From Dermacentor variabilis (lineage: Eukaryota; Arthropoda; Arachnida; Ixodida; Ixodidae), in assembly GCF_050947875.1 (NCBI RefSeq), contig NC_134572.1, positions 119,310,105 to 119,374,104 on the forward strand: a DNA stretch of 64,000 nt, read 5' to 3'. Of this stretch, positions 9,511-20,574 are shown piece by piece. The notes under the pieces were generated by a model. The model did not search any database. It saw nothing but the letters and a program-made list of their open reading frames with translations, and was not told the DNA's origin. The translations under genes were made by a program, and so were the position numbers. How positions within the stretch are numbered: position 1 is the first letter of the stretch; every line of letters starts with the position of its first letter.

Positions 9511-11949
9511 TTGTGGCAGGCCAGCCTGAACCGCTGTGTGCAAGCCAGCTTCTCAGCGGTGGGGTAAGGGAAAGAAAAGCAAAAAAGAAAAAGAAACGAG
9601 GTAAATAATGATTAATGAAAAAATGACGTGGATGCAAAAAAAAAAAGGAAACTTGGAGCATATATTACAATCACATACCCAGTTTAACTGTGCCTCACAC
9701 AAGCCACAATGACCTTCATGACCTTTCACGCAGAGTAATTCGGCCGTGGTCTACAGAAAGACTTTCAGAAAAGTGGCCGGTTGTCGATTCATCTCCAAGA
9801 TATACCGTGATTAAGTTTTCAGCACAAATATTAGTAAACTGGGCTAGTTCGAATACACTCATTGTTCGTCCATCCGTCTCCGTTCGTTGAGCTGCTACGC
9901 AATGAGTGGACATTATGCTTTCGCGAGCACAGCGAGCACGCAAAAAGCACGTGATCAGTAGTGCCCAGAATTATAGAGGAAGAAAAGCAATTGCAGTCTA
10001 AGAAACGCCTAAAAAACTGAAAGAAAAGACACTTAGTTGACATCTTTTCTTGTATACAAGAAGACAACAACAAAGAAACTCCGCATCGCGAAGTGTTTCA
10101 CAGATTTTACTGTAAGATTACCATGATATGAAAGTCACTGACAAATAACAGACTTTACGCCCTGTAATGTACGTAACAGAACAGACACACATGAGGTGAT
10201 GGTTACCGGGAGGGGCCTGTAAAGTACGTGGTGTTTAATGGCAGCTGGTAGCTGCGCGTTCCTCGTGTCTGTGCACCTGCCTGCCTTCCTCTAGTTTTTC
10301 CCTCTTTGCAACTTGTAAATCACTACATTGAACATTTTCCGCTACTTTGCAGTGTAAAAGTTCGGCAAATGCTGCAGAAATGGACAGCAATATTATTATG
10401 TTGAGGCAGATTACAGAGCACCTGTAAAACCAAATGCCATGTGTAATTTTTAGAAAAATAAGCAGACAAATCCGTTCAACGATAGAACATGCAATCCGGG
10501 GAATCTTGTTCAATACTTCTCTGAAATATTTTAGAAATTTTTCTTTAGAATGTAGGAGGAAGGCACGACGTCATCCAGTCAGATTTCGCTAGACGACTAT
10601 CTATGAAGCCGTTCACTTCGCGTTTCTTATTTATTTTATTTTCATGTTACAATACTGCAGGCCATGGTGTGGTACGAGCTGGAGAATGCATACAAAAAAC
10701 GCAGTAACAAGATAAGACGACCAGAAGATGAGAAAAGCTAAATATTAGAAGAAAGAAAGAAAGAAAGAAGGAAAGGAAAAGAATAGAGTAATATAAGTAG
10801 AAATAAGCAATGCGGACTCAAATTCACGAACAAAATCATTTCCGCCAAATATGTTTCTCCTGGCTCCAAGTGGGATCCAACCAGGGCACATTTAAGTATT
10901 GGCTGCGTTCTGCTAACTCGGTCCACTGTGTTTTGTTTCCGGCAGGCTTTAACTGATGCGGCACTTGTTCGGGCGCTGCCAACCGCTCGCTGCAATTGTT
11001 CTCAGGATATGCTTATGCAAATTAGGCATTTTCTTTCTCCTTCATTTCAACGTACAAATGCGGCATACGCACGTTGCTGTCACAGCCGTGATCCTTAAAG
11101 GAAAAACGGACGCTGAGCGTGGCGGTGGAAGAAACCGATGCCTACTGCGACATGATCGCGTGCTAGGTCGGCTTTTTCTTTTCTTGGAGAGGGTGGGGGG
11201 GGGGGAGCAGCGCTTTGATCTTATCAAGTGGAGGTCCCTGCTAATTTTTTTACTTCGTTGAAGATATCACAGTCCGGGGTGTCCGCACGGCCCGTAAGGT
11301 AAGACAGTTTTAGCTTCACGTACGTAGAAGCGTTAAGTACGTGAAGATTTTGCGGATTCTAAATGCGCATGCGAGGACGTATTGAGTGCCATCGCTTGTC
11401 ACGTGGGCGCGTGAAATCTGCGCCCTCGCGATGCGTGCCCCACGTGTACGTGACGGGCCGTAAAAGTTACCAGGCAGGGAACACAGCCCAAGCTACCACG
11501 GACGCGCAGTTCTTGAGGTGCGAGAATCACGCGTTGGCCCCCGATTCCAGCTCGTTCTGAATAAACTTGGCTGGAATATCGTTCTAGCCTGTCGCAGAGG
11601 GTGCCAACAGACATGCATGCGGCAGCAACGATCTATGCGTTTGGAAATCCTCCACGAGTAGACTGTTGCCTACGCTAAACTATAAGCATCCCTCGCATGC
11701 GGCGCGAAGCGCCCGTTGAACTCTCACGTTTGAGTGCGCAAAGCTCCTGAATACGTGGAACTAAAAGTGTCTGGTGTTTTTTAAAGGTCACGGCAAGTGT
11801 GCGTTTACGTAGAAGGCTTGCGATTCTTTCTTGTGTGCTGCGTGGTAACCCCAGTCGATGCTCTGTATGACGAATACATGTATTCGGCGGTGATTGTGTT
11901 CTCGCCGAGTCCTGTAAGTTGCTTTAAAGACGCGGTTTGATCGGTAGCT

Positions 11950-12680
11950 AACATAGCGTTAGCGTCTGCCCTCGCAAATAGGATTGAAATGTAGACATCA
12001 TTGTGGACGGCTACTTTAGCCTCTGCATCGTCGAGCTCATTCTCAACAATACCGAAATGTCCGGGAATCCAACGAAATATTATATGGTGCCCCTTTCACG
12101 AGGCGGACTCGTAAAATTCGGCCACTATATGAACAAGCAAGGCATAATGTCATCGTATTAGCACAGAGTCAATAGTACTGGTTTAGCTTCGCAAAATACA
12201 GTCCGACTCTGAGGCGGCTTTTGGCAGACGAAAGCAACTGCTTCGCGGATTGCAGCAATATCCGCAGCCGTCGACGTTGTCTTGTGGCCGAGCTTGTTGC
12301 TTTTACGAACAACGAAGGTTGCAATGAAGAAAGCAGCTGCGGAGGTCGCTGATCTTGTACGTCGATCCATCAGTGTTGACATGAACTGCATACGCACATG
12401 TACACACACGCACGCACGCACACATACGCACACACTGTGAGGGCGCGAGTTGCTTCAGACCGTATGACTTGATTGAAAGACGCGTCAATGACCTTTAGAA
12501 CTACCATGGTGGCATGCTTGAAACTCTAGTAGGGGCAATATTGTTCGCGACGAGAAATATGGCTTGTGCAAAAACGCAATCGGGACGCGTATAATCTGGC
12601 ATCGTCATTAAAAATCGCACAAAGACAATACATAAGGTTAGGCACGCCGAATGGTTATCATGCGCTCACTGTGGACCGTG
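11950..12680 (-). pseudogene. Decayed LINE RNase H domain (block gamma copy 1)
   Basis: Minus-strand pieces read VHVNTDGST (the first RNase H Asp), then SAAAFFIATFVVRKSNKLGH, KTTSTAADIAAIREAVAFV (the conserved Glu region, here with Asp) and KPPQSRTVFCEAKPVL (normally Asp-Ser, here Glu-Ala). These lie in different frames, joined by frameshifts. A CAC/ACG repeat expansion near 12400-12435 has been inserted into the region preceding the first Asp. The same relic is present in the two other block-gamma copies, so it was already part of the block before duplication. It is non-functional. Confidence 0.7.
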
Positions 12681-12718
12681 TGAGCTCATCTCTTGTCTGC
12701 GGTTGGTCTTTCCGCTTT

Positions 12719-12956
12719 AATAATAATATTTGGCGTTTTACGTGCCAAAACCACTTTCTGATTATGAGGCACGCCGTAGTGGAGGACTCCGGAAATTTTG
12801 ACCACCTGGGGTTCTTTAACTTGCACCTAAATCTAAGCACACGGGTGTTTTCGCATTTCACCCCCATCGAAATGCGGCCGCCGTGGCCGGGATTCGATCC
12901 CGCGACCTCGTGCTCAGCAGCCCAACATCATAGCCACTGAGCAACCACGGCGGGTA
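12719..12956 (-). mobile_element. Ruka-type tRNA-derived SINE with perfect 12-bp target-site duplication
   Basis: On the minus strand the element starts with a tRNA-like head (CCGCCGTGGTTGCTCAGTGG, then B-box-like GGGATCGAATCCCGG in relic form). It continues through the typical body (GGTGGTCAAAATTTCCGGAG, GTGCCTCATAATCAGAAAGT) and ends in an ATT-rich tail. It is flanked by TCTTTCCGCTTT at 12707-12718 and 12957-12968. Two paralogous empty sites exist, near 19150-19165 and 36858-36875. It is essentially full length for the family and non-coding. Confidence 0.92.
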
Positions 12957-12999
12957 TCTTTCCGCTTTGGAACTAGCAGAGCTAAGAAATTGTACATCA

Positions 13000-13175
13000 A
13001 GCATGCTTCAATCCTGAGTGCAGGCAGCTTTGATACTTTCATAACTTTCATACTGCATGTATATAGAAGGCCACGCATTGAACGTACGTTCAATAAGGCC
13101 ATAGTCAAACTATACGTATATATTCTAAAGAAAGCGTTCAACGCTTTTTTAGAGAATATATAGCGTGACTATATA
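13000..13175. repeat. Partial foldback element (left arm and truncated right arm)
   Basis: The left arm matches the complete foldbacks at 19199-19454 and 36913-37148. The right arm is only about 30 bp long (from CGCTTTTTTAGAG to the GACTATA region) before the sequence departs. This is a broken copy of the same hairpin element. Confidence 0.6.
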
Positions 13176-13194
13176 GCGACAAAATGTATAGTGT

Positions 13195-14295
13195 GATATA
13201 TAGCGACAAAATGTCAGAGCAAAAACTGATTCCACTATCCTTATACTTACCCTGCACAAAGTAGAAATGTTGCTGCAGCAAGCATAAATATCAGTGCTCT
13301 CATATTGATTTTTTGCAGTGGGTCGACGCACTACAGCAATACACGAAGCTCTGCAGAGTGTTTCTGTTTAGCGCATAGGAAGCCGGTGCTTATATCGGTT
13401 CCAATTTGCATTCTTTCCCAACTGATTGAGCAGCCGACGGATCGCAAGGAGAAGTGCTATGTGTCAGCCAAGTGATTGAAAATGCATTGTTTCGAAAAGC
13501 AGTGAACAGTCTTATGAGGCACGTGCCCAGGATTTTTTTTTCGGGCAGGGGACCCAACCCAAGGCAACCTTTCTACGCAAAAGAAAGGGGGGGGGGGTAC
13601 CTTTACTAGTACAAATGTGAATAATGGCCACCGTTTAATTTCGCTTAATTTCGGGGGAGGGGGGCGGATCTGAGTCTTATTGATGTATATGTTATTAACC
13701 TTGTTTTCCAGGCACTCAAGATATGCCCAGCGTGGTACTTGCTAAGCGCCAATTGGTGGTATAGCACGCGCATATGTTATCGTTTAAATATTGTGAAAGA
13801 TATTGCTGTCTATTTATATATCAACAGGCCATGGCGATTTCGAAGACATATATAGTTGGGGCGATGCGCTTGTCAGTCCATGAAATCTAAGCATTTAGTG
13901 ACGGTTGCCATGTCGTTAACATTAGCAATCAAGAGGCACCAGTTTGAAGCTTCCTTTTATATCTGTGCAATTACTAACTAAACACTACATTACTTTAGCT
14001 TCAGTTTCCTCGTTACTTTTATTAACACTGCATAGATATAGTAAATAGAACGAGCTGGCCTGCCTCTTTTCAATGCGTCCTCTGCTGGCCTTCAAACGTT
14101 GCTTCGCTTAGCAACAATGGCATTTTGAAATTTTATTTTGTAGTATTCCCTCGCTTTCTTGTGAAGACATCTGCAGCTTCACTGCAGTGGCTCAGTGTGC
14201 ACGCTGGAGAAGGGCTGTGTTGTAACGTAGAGGGTTGCGCTCTCTACGTTACACGGCGCAGTGCGGCCGTTCTTGGCGGAGCGGCAGCGCACACA
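13195..14295. repeat. Segmental duplication block delta, copy 1
   Basis: The block aligns with 28790-29225 and, after a roughly 2-kb insertion in the other copy, with 31300-31910. Anchors include GGGTCGACGCACTACAGCA, GAAGCCGGTGCTTATATCGG and CAGGCCATGGC. No gene is recognised. Confidence 0.75.
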
Positions 14296-14642
14296 GCGAC
14301 GACACGTTCATTGAGGGATCGCCAGTCGTTTGGGCGCAGGCGCGAGTAAGAGCGAGCGCGCGAGAGAAAATCTGGGGGCTTTTTCTCGTTGAATATATGA
14401 CTCTGGCTAGGTATTACGGAGGAGGTTTCTTATGTAGGCGTTTGTCCCTAGGCGTGCCGGTATCGCGGAGTGGGGACGAGTTTACGCTCGGGCGCTGGCT
14501 GCCGGCGCGGAAAGTAGGTAAAGCAGTGGCCTAAGTCAGCCGTGGCGGATCCTAGCTTTCTCGTGCCTTACGGCTATGTACCTTGTAAATAAACATCACA
14601 GATGTGTCTGTGGGAGCAGTACCGACCGAAATAGAGCCCGGG
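14296..14642 (+). other. Possible fragment of an older LTR-type repeat
   Basis: This GC-rich stretch ends in TGTAAATAAACATCACAG, which looks like a poly(A)-signal region. It resembles the U3/R part of an LTR element but has no paired end. The solo LTR at 14643 interrupts it, and 15371-15620 may be its continuation. Short open frames here are not recognisable. Confidence 0.3.
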
Positions 14643-15370
14643 TGTTAGGTTTGGCGTCTGACACCACGTGGCGAAAGGAATTTCATCCGACCATCTTCGT
14701 TGAAATGAGGCGTGACCTCTCCTGCGATGGTTGGCGTCCCGCACTCTCGTGCACAAAGAACTTTCTCTCACCCGACCTTCTTCCACCAGGCCTCGTCGAA
14801 ATGAAGCGTGACTTCCTAATTCGCATGACCGTCTAGAGTGTCTACCTGTCTGCCGGAAGCCCCGCAGTGTACAGGCCTCTTTTGTGTATGTGTGTGTGTG
14901 TGCGAGTGTAGAGTGGCCCTTTCCTCGAATTGGACCTAGAAGAGAACTTCCACGAACCCGCAAAGCGCAGAAGAGGCGGACAGGCGTCTACAATTCCGGG
15001 AGGCGGGACTTCTTCCTTTCAGCAGGCTCGGTATAACCAGAGGAAGAGGGGCCCTCTTTCTGTGCCGGTCACGTGACATCGACGGAAGCAAGATCCCGCC
15101 CACGATTGTAGAGAGCCCATTTGAGGGGCTCCGAAATGTACTTTTATTCACTTCATGCTCTTCTCATTTTCTTTCATCCACCTTCGAATAAACCGTGCAA
15201 GTTTCGCACTAGAAATCGTCTCGCCCTTGCTTGGTCGCCATGGTCTACCGGATGCCTGCAGCCCGCCGACAACGCCACGCTACCCAATAAGTAACGTTGG
15301 TCGAGCTTCGATAGCCAGGCGCCGCTACTTCTCGGCAGCAGTACGATACGCTACCCTGGAGTACGCAACA
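14643..15370 (+). mobile_element. Solo LTR of a Gypsy-like retrotransposon
   Basis: The 728-bp unit begins TGTTAGGTTTGGCG and ends TACGCAACA. It contains an AATAAA at about 15187-15192, a CACGTGAC box and a GT-rich stretch at 14884-14903. No gag-pol sequence flanks it. The 4-bp flanks are CGGG on the left and TGGG on the right, consistent with a 4-bp target duplication that has one transition. I recognise the sequence type as a common tick LTR. Assignment to Gypsy rather than another LTR superfamily is inferred. Confidence 0.6.
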
Positions 15371-15624
15371 TGGGCCGCATATACTGAAAATCTAGAAGTC
15401 AGAGCGCCTTAGCAACCGCGGTTAAACGCAAGTGGCTGAAAGGCCGCCCTTGACAATGACTGATTCAGCACCAGCGCGGCAGGCGCGAGAAAGTCTGTCC
15501 AACTTACCTTCAGAGGCAAAGTTCTGACTGGTGTTGCAGAAGTCGCGGGCCGCGGTATTGCTGAACATAGCGTCACAAGTGGGCGGCTGGACGTAACCAT
15601 ATTTATTCAATCGTGTTTGAAAGT
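15371..15624. other. Unassigned spacer after the solo LTR
   Basis: No gene or repeat family is recognised. It may continue the element interrupted by the solo LTR. Confidence 0.25.
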
Positions 15625-16360
15625 AACACTCCAATTCCCGAATAAAATCATTTCCACCAAATATCCCTCTCGTGGCTCCAAAAGGGGACCCAACCCTTGG
15701 CTGCACTTTCGCCCCACTATGTATATATTCCGGTAGGTTTTAACCGATGCGGCACTTGTTCGGGCGCGGCCAACCGCTCACTGCAATGGTTTTCCGGATA
15801 TGCTTGTGCAAGTTAGACATTTTCTTTCTGCTTCGTTGCCACATGCAAGTGCGGCATCCGCATGTTGCTGTCATATCTGTGGTCCTTTAGGAAAAGCGGA
15901 CGCTAAGCGCGGCGGTGGAAGAAACTAAAGCCTACCGCGACATGACTGCGTGCTAGACCTGCTTTCTTTTTTCTATATCAGGGGGCGGGGGCGCTCTTAT
16001 TTTATGAAGTGGAGCTCCCTGCTAATTTTTTTACTTCGTCCATGTGCTACATGGTGAAGTTATCGCAGTCCGGGCTATGCGCACTGCGCGTGACATGGTG
16101 ACAGTAGACAGTTTTCGACGTACGTAGAAGCGTTAGGTACGTGAAGATATTGCTGGATCAAAATGCACGTCCGAGGACGTATTGAGTCCCATCGCGTGTC
16201 CCGCAGGCGCGTGAAATCTGCTCCCTTGCGTTGCGTGCCCCATATTCGTGACCTGCTATGCAAGCTACTAGGTACAGAACATAGCTAGCCCAAGCTACCA
16301 CGGACGCGCAGTTCGTGAGGTGCGAGATTCATGCGCTGGTCCCCGATTCCGGCACTTCCT

Positions 16361-17985
16361 GGGGCCAAATCTTATAACGGTTCGGAAGAGGAACCGTTCA
16401 CTTGGCGTCACCTGATTGGTCAAAATATTGCTTGCGTCAGAGGCCGTCAGAGATAGCGGGGCGGCACCGCAAATTATGATCACGTCACGCATTTGTAAAT
16501 CATTTTCAAAGTGAACTCGTCATTGGCTTTGAGCGGAACCGGCGAAGGGGTAGTCAGCTTTGGGTTCCGTTGCAATGGCTTGGCTGTTGGCTTGCTAACC
16601 TGGCCTGCGCTCCGGTCGCGCGACCCCGGAGACACGCCGGTGTCGCGCGTGCGTGCGTTGGTTTCTTCGGAGGCTATCACTTGTCCTTGTGGTCTGCTTG
16701 GCGTTGCTCTTTCGGTGTCCACCACGGCTAGAAGGGCGATGCGCGTTCTAAGAGAGGACGGATAATTATTTTCACCACCCCTGCCTGGTTTTTAATTAAA
16801 CCTTTTGGAAGCTATACGCTACCAACTGAAGGAGAGTCAGGTTGCAAGTGTACCAGTGGTCACTCCACGCAGACGAAGGAATTGCTCTCTGCGGATCATC
16901 TCCACCGGCCTGGAGTTCCCAGACGTCGGTCGGAAGCGAAGTATTAATCGGAATGGCCTACATATCTGCTGCCGAGACTGTCCACGAAGTTCCTCTCGCA
17001 ATTGCTGTGTTAACCAGTAGAACGACTGGGTCAGCTTTCCCGTGACTTCCGCTACATAGCTAATGCCAATGAGATATTTGCATGGTGAGATCGAATTTCC
17101 AGTGCTAACACCAGCGAGAATAGCTCGCAGATCGCCATTCAGCAATCAGAAGGGTTCAGCCTAGGCTGCTCCAGCGCTTCTTTCGTTCAGATGATAAAAC
17201 TATATACAGTCAGAACGGGAAGATATTTTGGAGATCTCTTATTTGGCTACAATTTTTGCTCTAGTTCGGGAGTGCCGCACTTTCGTCCTCAATTTCACGG
17301 CACAGCACGCATCGTGAGCACGACGGTCTTCAATTTTACTTCACGCAGGCAATGCAGGGCCCATATATTGTAATGTTCGATTTCAAGTTCCATTGCTTCT
17401 ATCACCCGACGTGCCGCGAGGCAGATCACAGCGATAGCGGCAGCGCCGTACCGAGCGAGTCATGTCCGAGCCGATGACGAAGGGCCAAAAAAAGAAGGAA
17501 AATTGATTTAGTCGGCTAGTAAAGGTGGCCCTATGAACTTAGGAACTTAGGAAGTGCTACTTAGGAAGTGCTTGCAGTGCATTCCTGGTGCGTGTATCGT
17601 GCAAGCTCCTCGTAGCAGACGACATAGCGCAGCGCTCTGCCAACTCATTTACGCTTTCGATACCGCCTGTCGGCTGAGAATGAAAATGAATGACAATAAT
17701 TAATTACTTGAAGTATTGCGTAAACGCCCGGCACTGCACGTTTATACTTTAGAGCATTCCGTATAATATTTAATTGATATTTTATATTTAATTAGCAAGC
17801 AAAAACATTCTGGAGATTCTCGATTAGCTCGTCATATGATGACGTATACACTTCAGAGGCAGCACCCTCTGCTCTATTGGTAGCGTCCTCCCCTCCTTCC
17901 ACCTCCGACTTGAGAGCGACCCTTTTAGTGATGTAAGCGGCGAAGTGAACGGTTCGTTTTCCGAACCGTTATAAGATTCCGCCCC
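16361..17985. mobile_element. 1,625-bp non-autonomous element with hairpin-forming 47-bp terminal inverted repeats
   Basis: The ends (16361-16407 and 17939-17985) are inverted copies with 41 of 47 positions identical, both starting GGGGC. Each end also contains its own hairpin: AACGGTTC with GAACCGTT on the left, and a 9-bp version on the right. Blocks gamma copies 1 and 3 have uninterrupted sequence at this point (just before TGAATAAACTTGG), which defines the insertion precisely. Any target duplication is 3 bp or shorter and cannot be separated from the terminal C/T bases. Inside there are only short open frames (about 16805-17045 plus, 16837-17145 minus) with no transposase motif that I recognise. 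Confidence 0.85.
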
Positions 17986-17999
17986 TGAATAAACTTGGC

Positions 18000-19150
18000 T
18001 GGAATAGCGTTCTTGTCTGCCGCAGAGGGTGCCAACAGACGTGCATGCGGAAACAACGACCCGTATACGTTTGTCAGTCCTCCACCCACACACTGCTGCA
18101 TGCGCTAAACTACAGGCATCCGACGCATGCAGCGCGAAGCGCCCGTATAACTCTCACGTTTGCGTGCGCAAAGCTTCTGCGTACATGGAAATAAAAGTGC
18201 GTGGTGTTTAGTAAAAATCGCGCCAAGTGTGCGTCTACGTATAAGGCTTGCGCATCTTTTCTGTGTGCTACGTGGTAACCTCAGTCGATGATGGTAACCT
18301 GTATGACGCATGCATATATTCAGCGGTGATTGTGATCTCGGCGAGTCCTGTAAGTTGCTTTAAAGACGCGGTTTGATTGGTAGATAACATAGCGCTAGCG
18401 TCGGCCCTCGAAAATATAGCATTGAAATGGAAGCAGCATTGTGGAAGGCCGATTTAGCCTCTGCGTCGTCGAGCTCATTCTCACCAATACCGATATGTCC
18501 GGGAACCCATTGACATATTATATGGCGCCCTTTTCACGAGGCGGACTCGTTAAAATTCAGCTACTCCGTGAAAAAGCAAGCCAGAATGTCATCGGATTGG
18601 CACAGAATCAATAATCCGTAGTGCTGGTTTAGCTTCGCCAGATACAGTCCGCGTCTGAGGCGGCTTTTGGCAGACGAAACCAACTGCTTCGCGGATTGCA
18701 GCAATATCCGCAGCCGTCGACCTTGTCTTGTATCCGAGATTCTTGCTTCTACGAACAACGAAAGTTCCAGTGACGAAAGCAGCTTTGGAGGTCGTTGGTC
18801 TTGCACGTCAATCCATCAACGTAGACATTCACTGTATGCGCACATGCTACTGAGAAGTGCGATGGCGCGAGTTGCTTCAGGGCCGCACGACTATATTCTG
18901 ATTTCCTCTTAAAGGGGTTAAAAGACGTGCCAATGACCTTTAAAACAACCATGGTGGCATGCTTGAAACTCTAGTCGGTGAAAAATGTTCGCGACGAGAA
19001 ATATGACTCGTCCATAAACGCAGTCGGGACGCATTTAATGCGGCATCGTCATTAAAGGATACACAAGGACTATACATAACGTTAGGCACGCCGAATGGTT
19101 ATCATGCACTCACTGTGGACCATGTGAGCTCATCTCTCGTCTGCGGTTGG
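18000..19150 (-). pseudogene. Decayed LINE RNase H domain (block gamma copy 2)
   Basis: Minus-strand fragments read TVNVYVDGLT (first catalytic Asp), then in other frames KTRSTAADIAAIREAVGFV and KPPQTRTVSGEAKPALRI, and a diverged block related to the WVPGH His motif near 18480-18520. At least three frameshifts and several stops separate them. It is equivalent to the relics at 11950-12680 and 35860-36700, and it is the least damaged in the Asp-Glu region. It has no function as a protein. Confidence 0.65.
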
Positions 19151-19198
19151 TCTTTCCGCTTTGGTAATAGTAGAAGCAAGGAAGTGTGCATCAAGCAT

Positions 19199-19454
19199 GC
19201 TTCAATCCTAGTGCAGGCAGCTTTGATACTTTCATAACTTTCATACTGCATGTATCTAGAAAGCCACAGATCGAACCTACTTTCAATAAGGCCACAGTCA
19301 ACCTATACGTTTATTCCCTAAAGAAAGCGCTCAACGCTTTCTTAATGGAGTATATAGTTTGACTGTGGCCTCCGAGATACATTGAAGGTAGGACATTGCC
19401 TGCATGCAGTGTGAAAGTTAACGCTGCCTGCACTCAGGACTGTTAGACTGAAGC
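19199..19454. repeat. Foldback (hairpin) element, about 256 bp
   Basis: Two arms of about 120 bp are imperfect inverted copies centred near 19337. The outer ends are GCTTCAATCC and the matching GACTGAAGC, and the centre is AAAGCGCTCAACGCTTT. It is shared with block copy 3 (36913-37148), and a truncated form is in copy 1. It looks like a MITE of foldback type. Confidence 0.75.
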
Positions 19455-19905
19455 TATATGACACAGTCGTGTATTGACCCTTTATTACAGAGTGTAACGG
19501 TAACTGGTATTTAAGCTATCTGCAATTCTGAAATTGACTACGCGTTCCTCGTGAAATTCCCTAGGGGCTATTATACCGTAGGCACGCTGCCTTCTTTCAA
19601 TGGCAATTGAAGCGAAAGACTTCATAAATCCACGTGCCTGATTGACTCCCTTGTTCGCGCTCGCAGAACAAAAAAAATAGGGCTGGCTGATTTTAGTATT
19701 CTTAGATTTCGATGGTAGTTGAAAGCCTTCGTGTGACAGCGGTATTAGAAGCTGCTACGACACTCGCGACAAATACAACGTTTACCAGAAAAACAACGCG
19801 CCTTCAGGAAATGCAAGCATGACGAAGATGACAACGTGCCAAAATCAAAGACGGAAAAAACGGCGCAACAACCGTAGGTGGCAGCAAACGTAAATGCATG
19901 CACGT

Positions 19906-20230
19906 GTGACGCAGAAGTAGCATCCAGGGAAAACACGGTGAAGGCGGGAGATGGAAATTCAAGACGATGTGCAAAACGAGAGCAAGGTTTAAAGCAGGAG
20001 CCAACGTTTCGACAAGTGGACTTGTCTTCGTCAAGGCGACATATGCTTTCCTCGACCTTTTCATCGGGCGAGGAGGAAAGGGCGCGAGGCGAGCCTTTCC
20101 TCCTCTCACGCTTGGGCGATCCGGCGCGGCCTGCTTGAAAGTATCGCTGTCACGTGCTGCGGAACGATTTCTAGACGTTTTACATCGTACTCTGCGTAAA
20201 TGTACGTTCATATAAGATCGTCAGGGAAGC
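19906..20230 (-). mobile_element. Penelope-like element remnant (5'/terminal region)
   Basis: On the minus strand this reads as PLE non-coding terminal sequence with the phrase AAGACAAGTCCACTTGTCG and downstream AAACGTTGGCTCCTGC. The weak frame through it (LTKTSPLVETLAPALNL) is the translation of this non-coding motif. It lies immediately after the end of block gamma copy 2. No RT or GIY-YIG is attached. Confidence 0.55.
20006..20036 (-). ncRNA. Hammerhead-ribozyme-like core in a PLE remnant
   Basis: Read on the minus strand, the order is TTGACGA, a hairpin (GACAAG, loop TCCA, CTTGTC), then GAAAC. The hammerhead core is CUGANGA, stem II, GAAA, so everything matches except the first core base (U instead of C). 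Hammerhead motifs are established in Penelope-like elements. The C-to-U change at a catalytic-core position probably makes this copy inactive. Stem III and stem I partners are not clear by eye. Confidence 0.6.
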
Positions 20231-20574
20231 CTTTCTATGCATCTTACCGATGATAGTACGCGGAGATATCTATTGGGGGCGCAAACATGTGACGTGCATT
20301 ATCAGCTTTATCAGCCGAGGTGTGTGTATGTGTTGCGCACCTTTTTGCGTATACCAGTTTAATTCAACGAAGAGAACCGGTGTCTCTTTAGTACCAGTAC
20401 AAAATGATAAATCTGCTCACTATCTGATCGCTTAGCGTAGGGACTAAAAACATGAAACATAAGAGCGCATGCTCGTGTACGGCTAACCTAAGGTAACTAC
20501 GAAACATTTAAGCGCAGGCGCTATCAAATATTTGTTGTACACCGACATCGTTCTCACGCATTTCAAGTCTACTA
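20231..20574. other. Spacer, nothing recognised
   Basis: No gene, repeat family or long conserved frame is recognised between the PLE remnant and the MITE. Confidence 0.3.

Larger units (their letters stand above)
4681..11165. repeat. Segmental duplication block beta, copy 1
   Basis: This roughly 6.5-kb block is collinear with 41782-47592. Matching anchors include 5860 with 42975, 6720 with 43834, 8090 with 44399, 9690 with 45975, 10480 with 46850 and 10950 with 47373. Similarity is high but interrupted by small indels and microsatellite length changes. The main structural difference is a roughly 780-bp insertion at 6975-7756 that is absent from the other copy. I recognise no host gene here, and the open frames are short and not conserved between the copies. 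Homopolymer runs and simple repeats are frequent. Confidence 0.85.
10815..13145. repeat. Segmental duplication block gamma, copy 1
   Basis: The block matches 15625-19340 and 35275-37030, and its first 350 bp also match 47231-47592. Shared landmarks include GATGCGGCACTTGTTCGGGC, the phrase TACGTAGAAGCGTTA, and AATAAACTTGGCTGGAATA. It holds a decayed minus-strand LINE RNase H region and, in this copy only, a Ruka insertion at 12719-12956. Confidence 0.85.
15625..19905. repeat. Segmental duplication block gamma, copy 2
   Basis: Collinear with 10815-13145 and 35275-37860. Unlike both, it contains a 1,625-bp TIR element at 16361-17985. It lacks the Ruka found in copy 1 and so preserves that empty site. 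Its last 450 bp (19455-19905) match 37150-37860, including GACTACGCGTTC and GCGCCTTCAGGAAATGCAAG. No host gene is recognised. Confidence 0.85.

Noticed and set aside
14574..14963. 129-residue minus-strand frame
   Set aside because: Lies within and across a solo LTR that is read on the other strand; it has no recognisable domain.
19804..20211. 135-residue minus-strand frame
   Set aside because: It runs through a PLE terminal region containing a ribozyme-like structure; it shows no protein motif and no conservation in the paralogous block 3.
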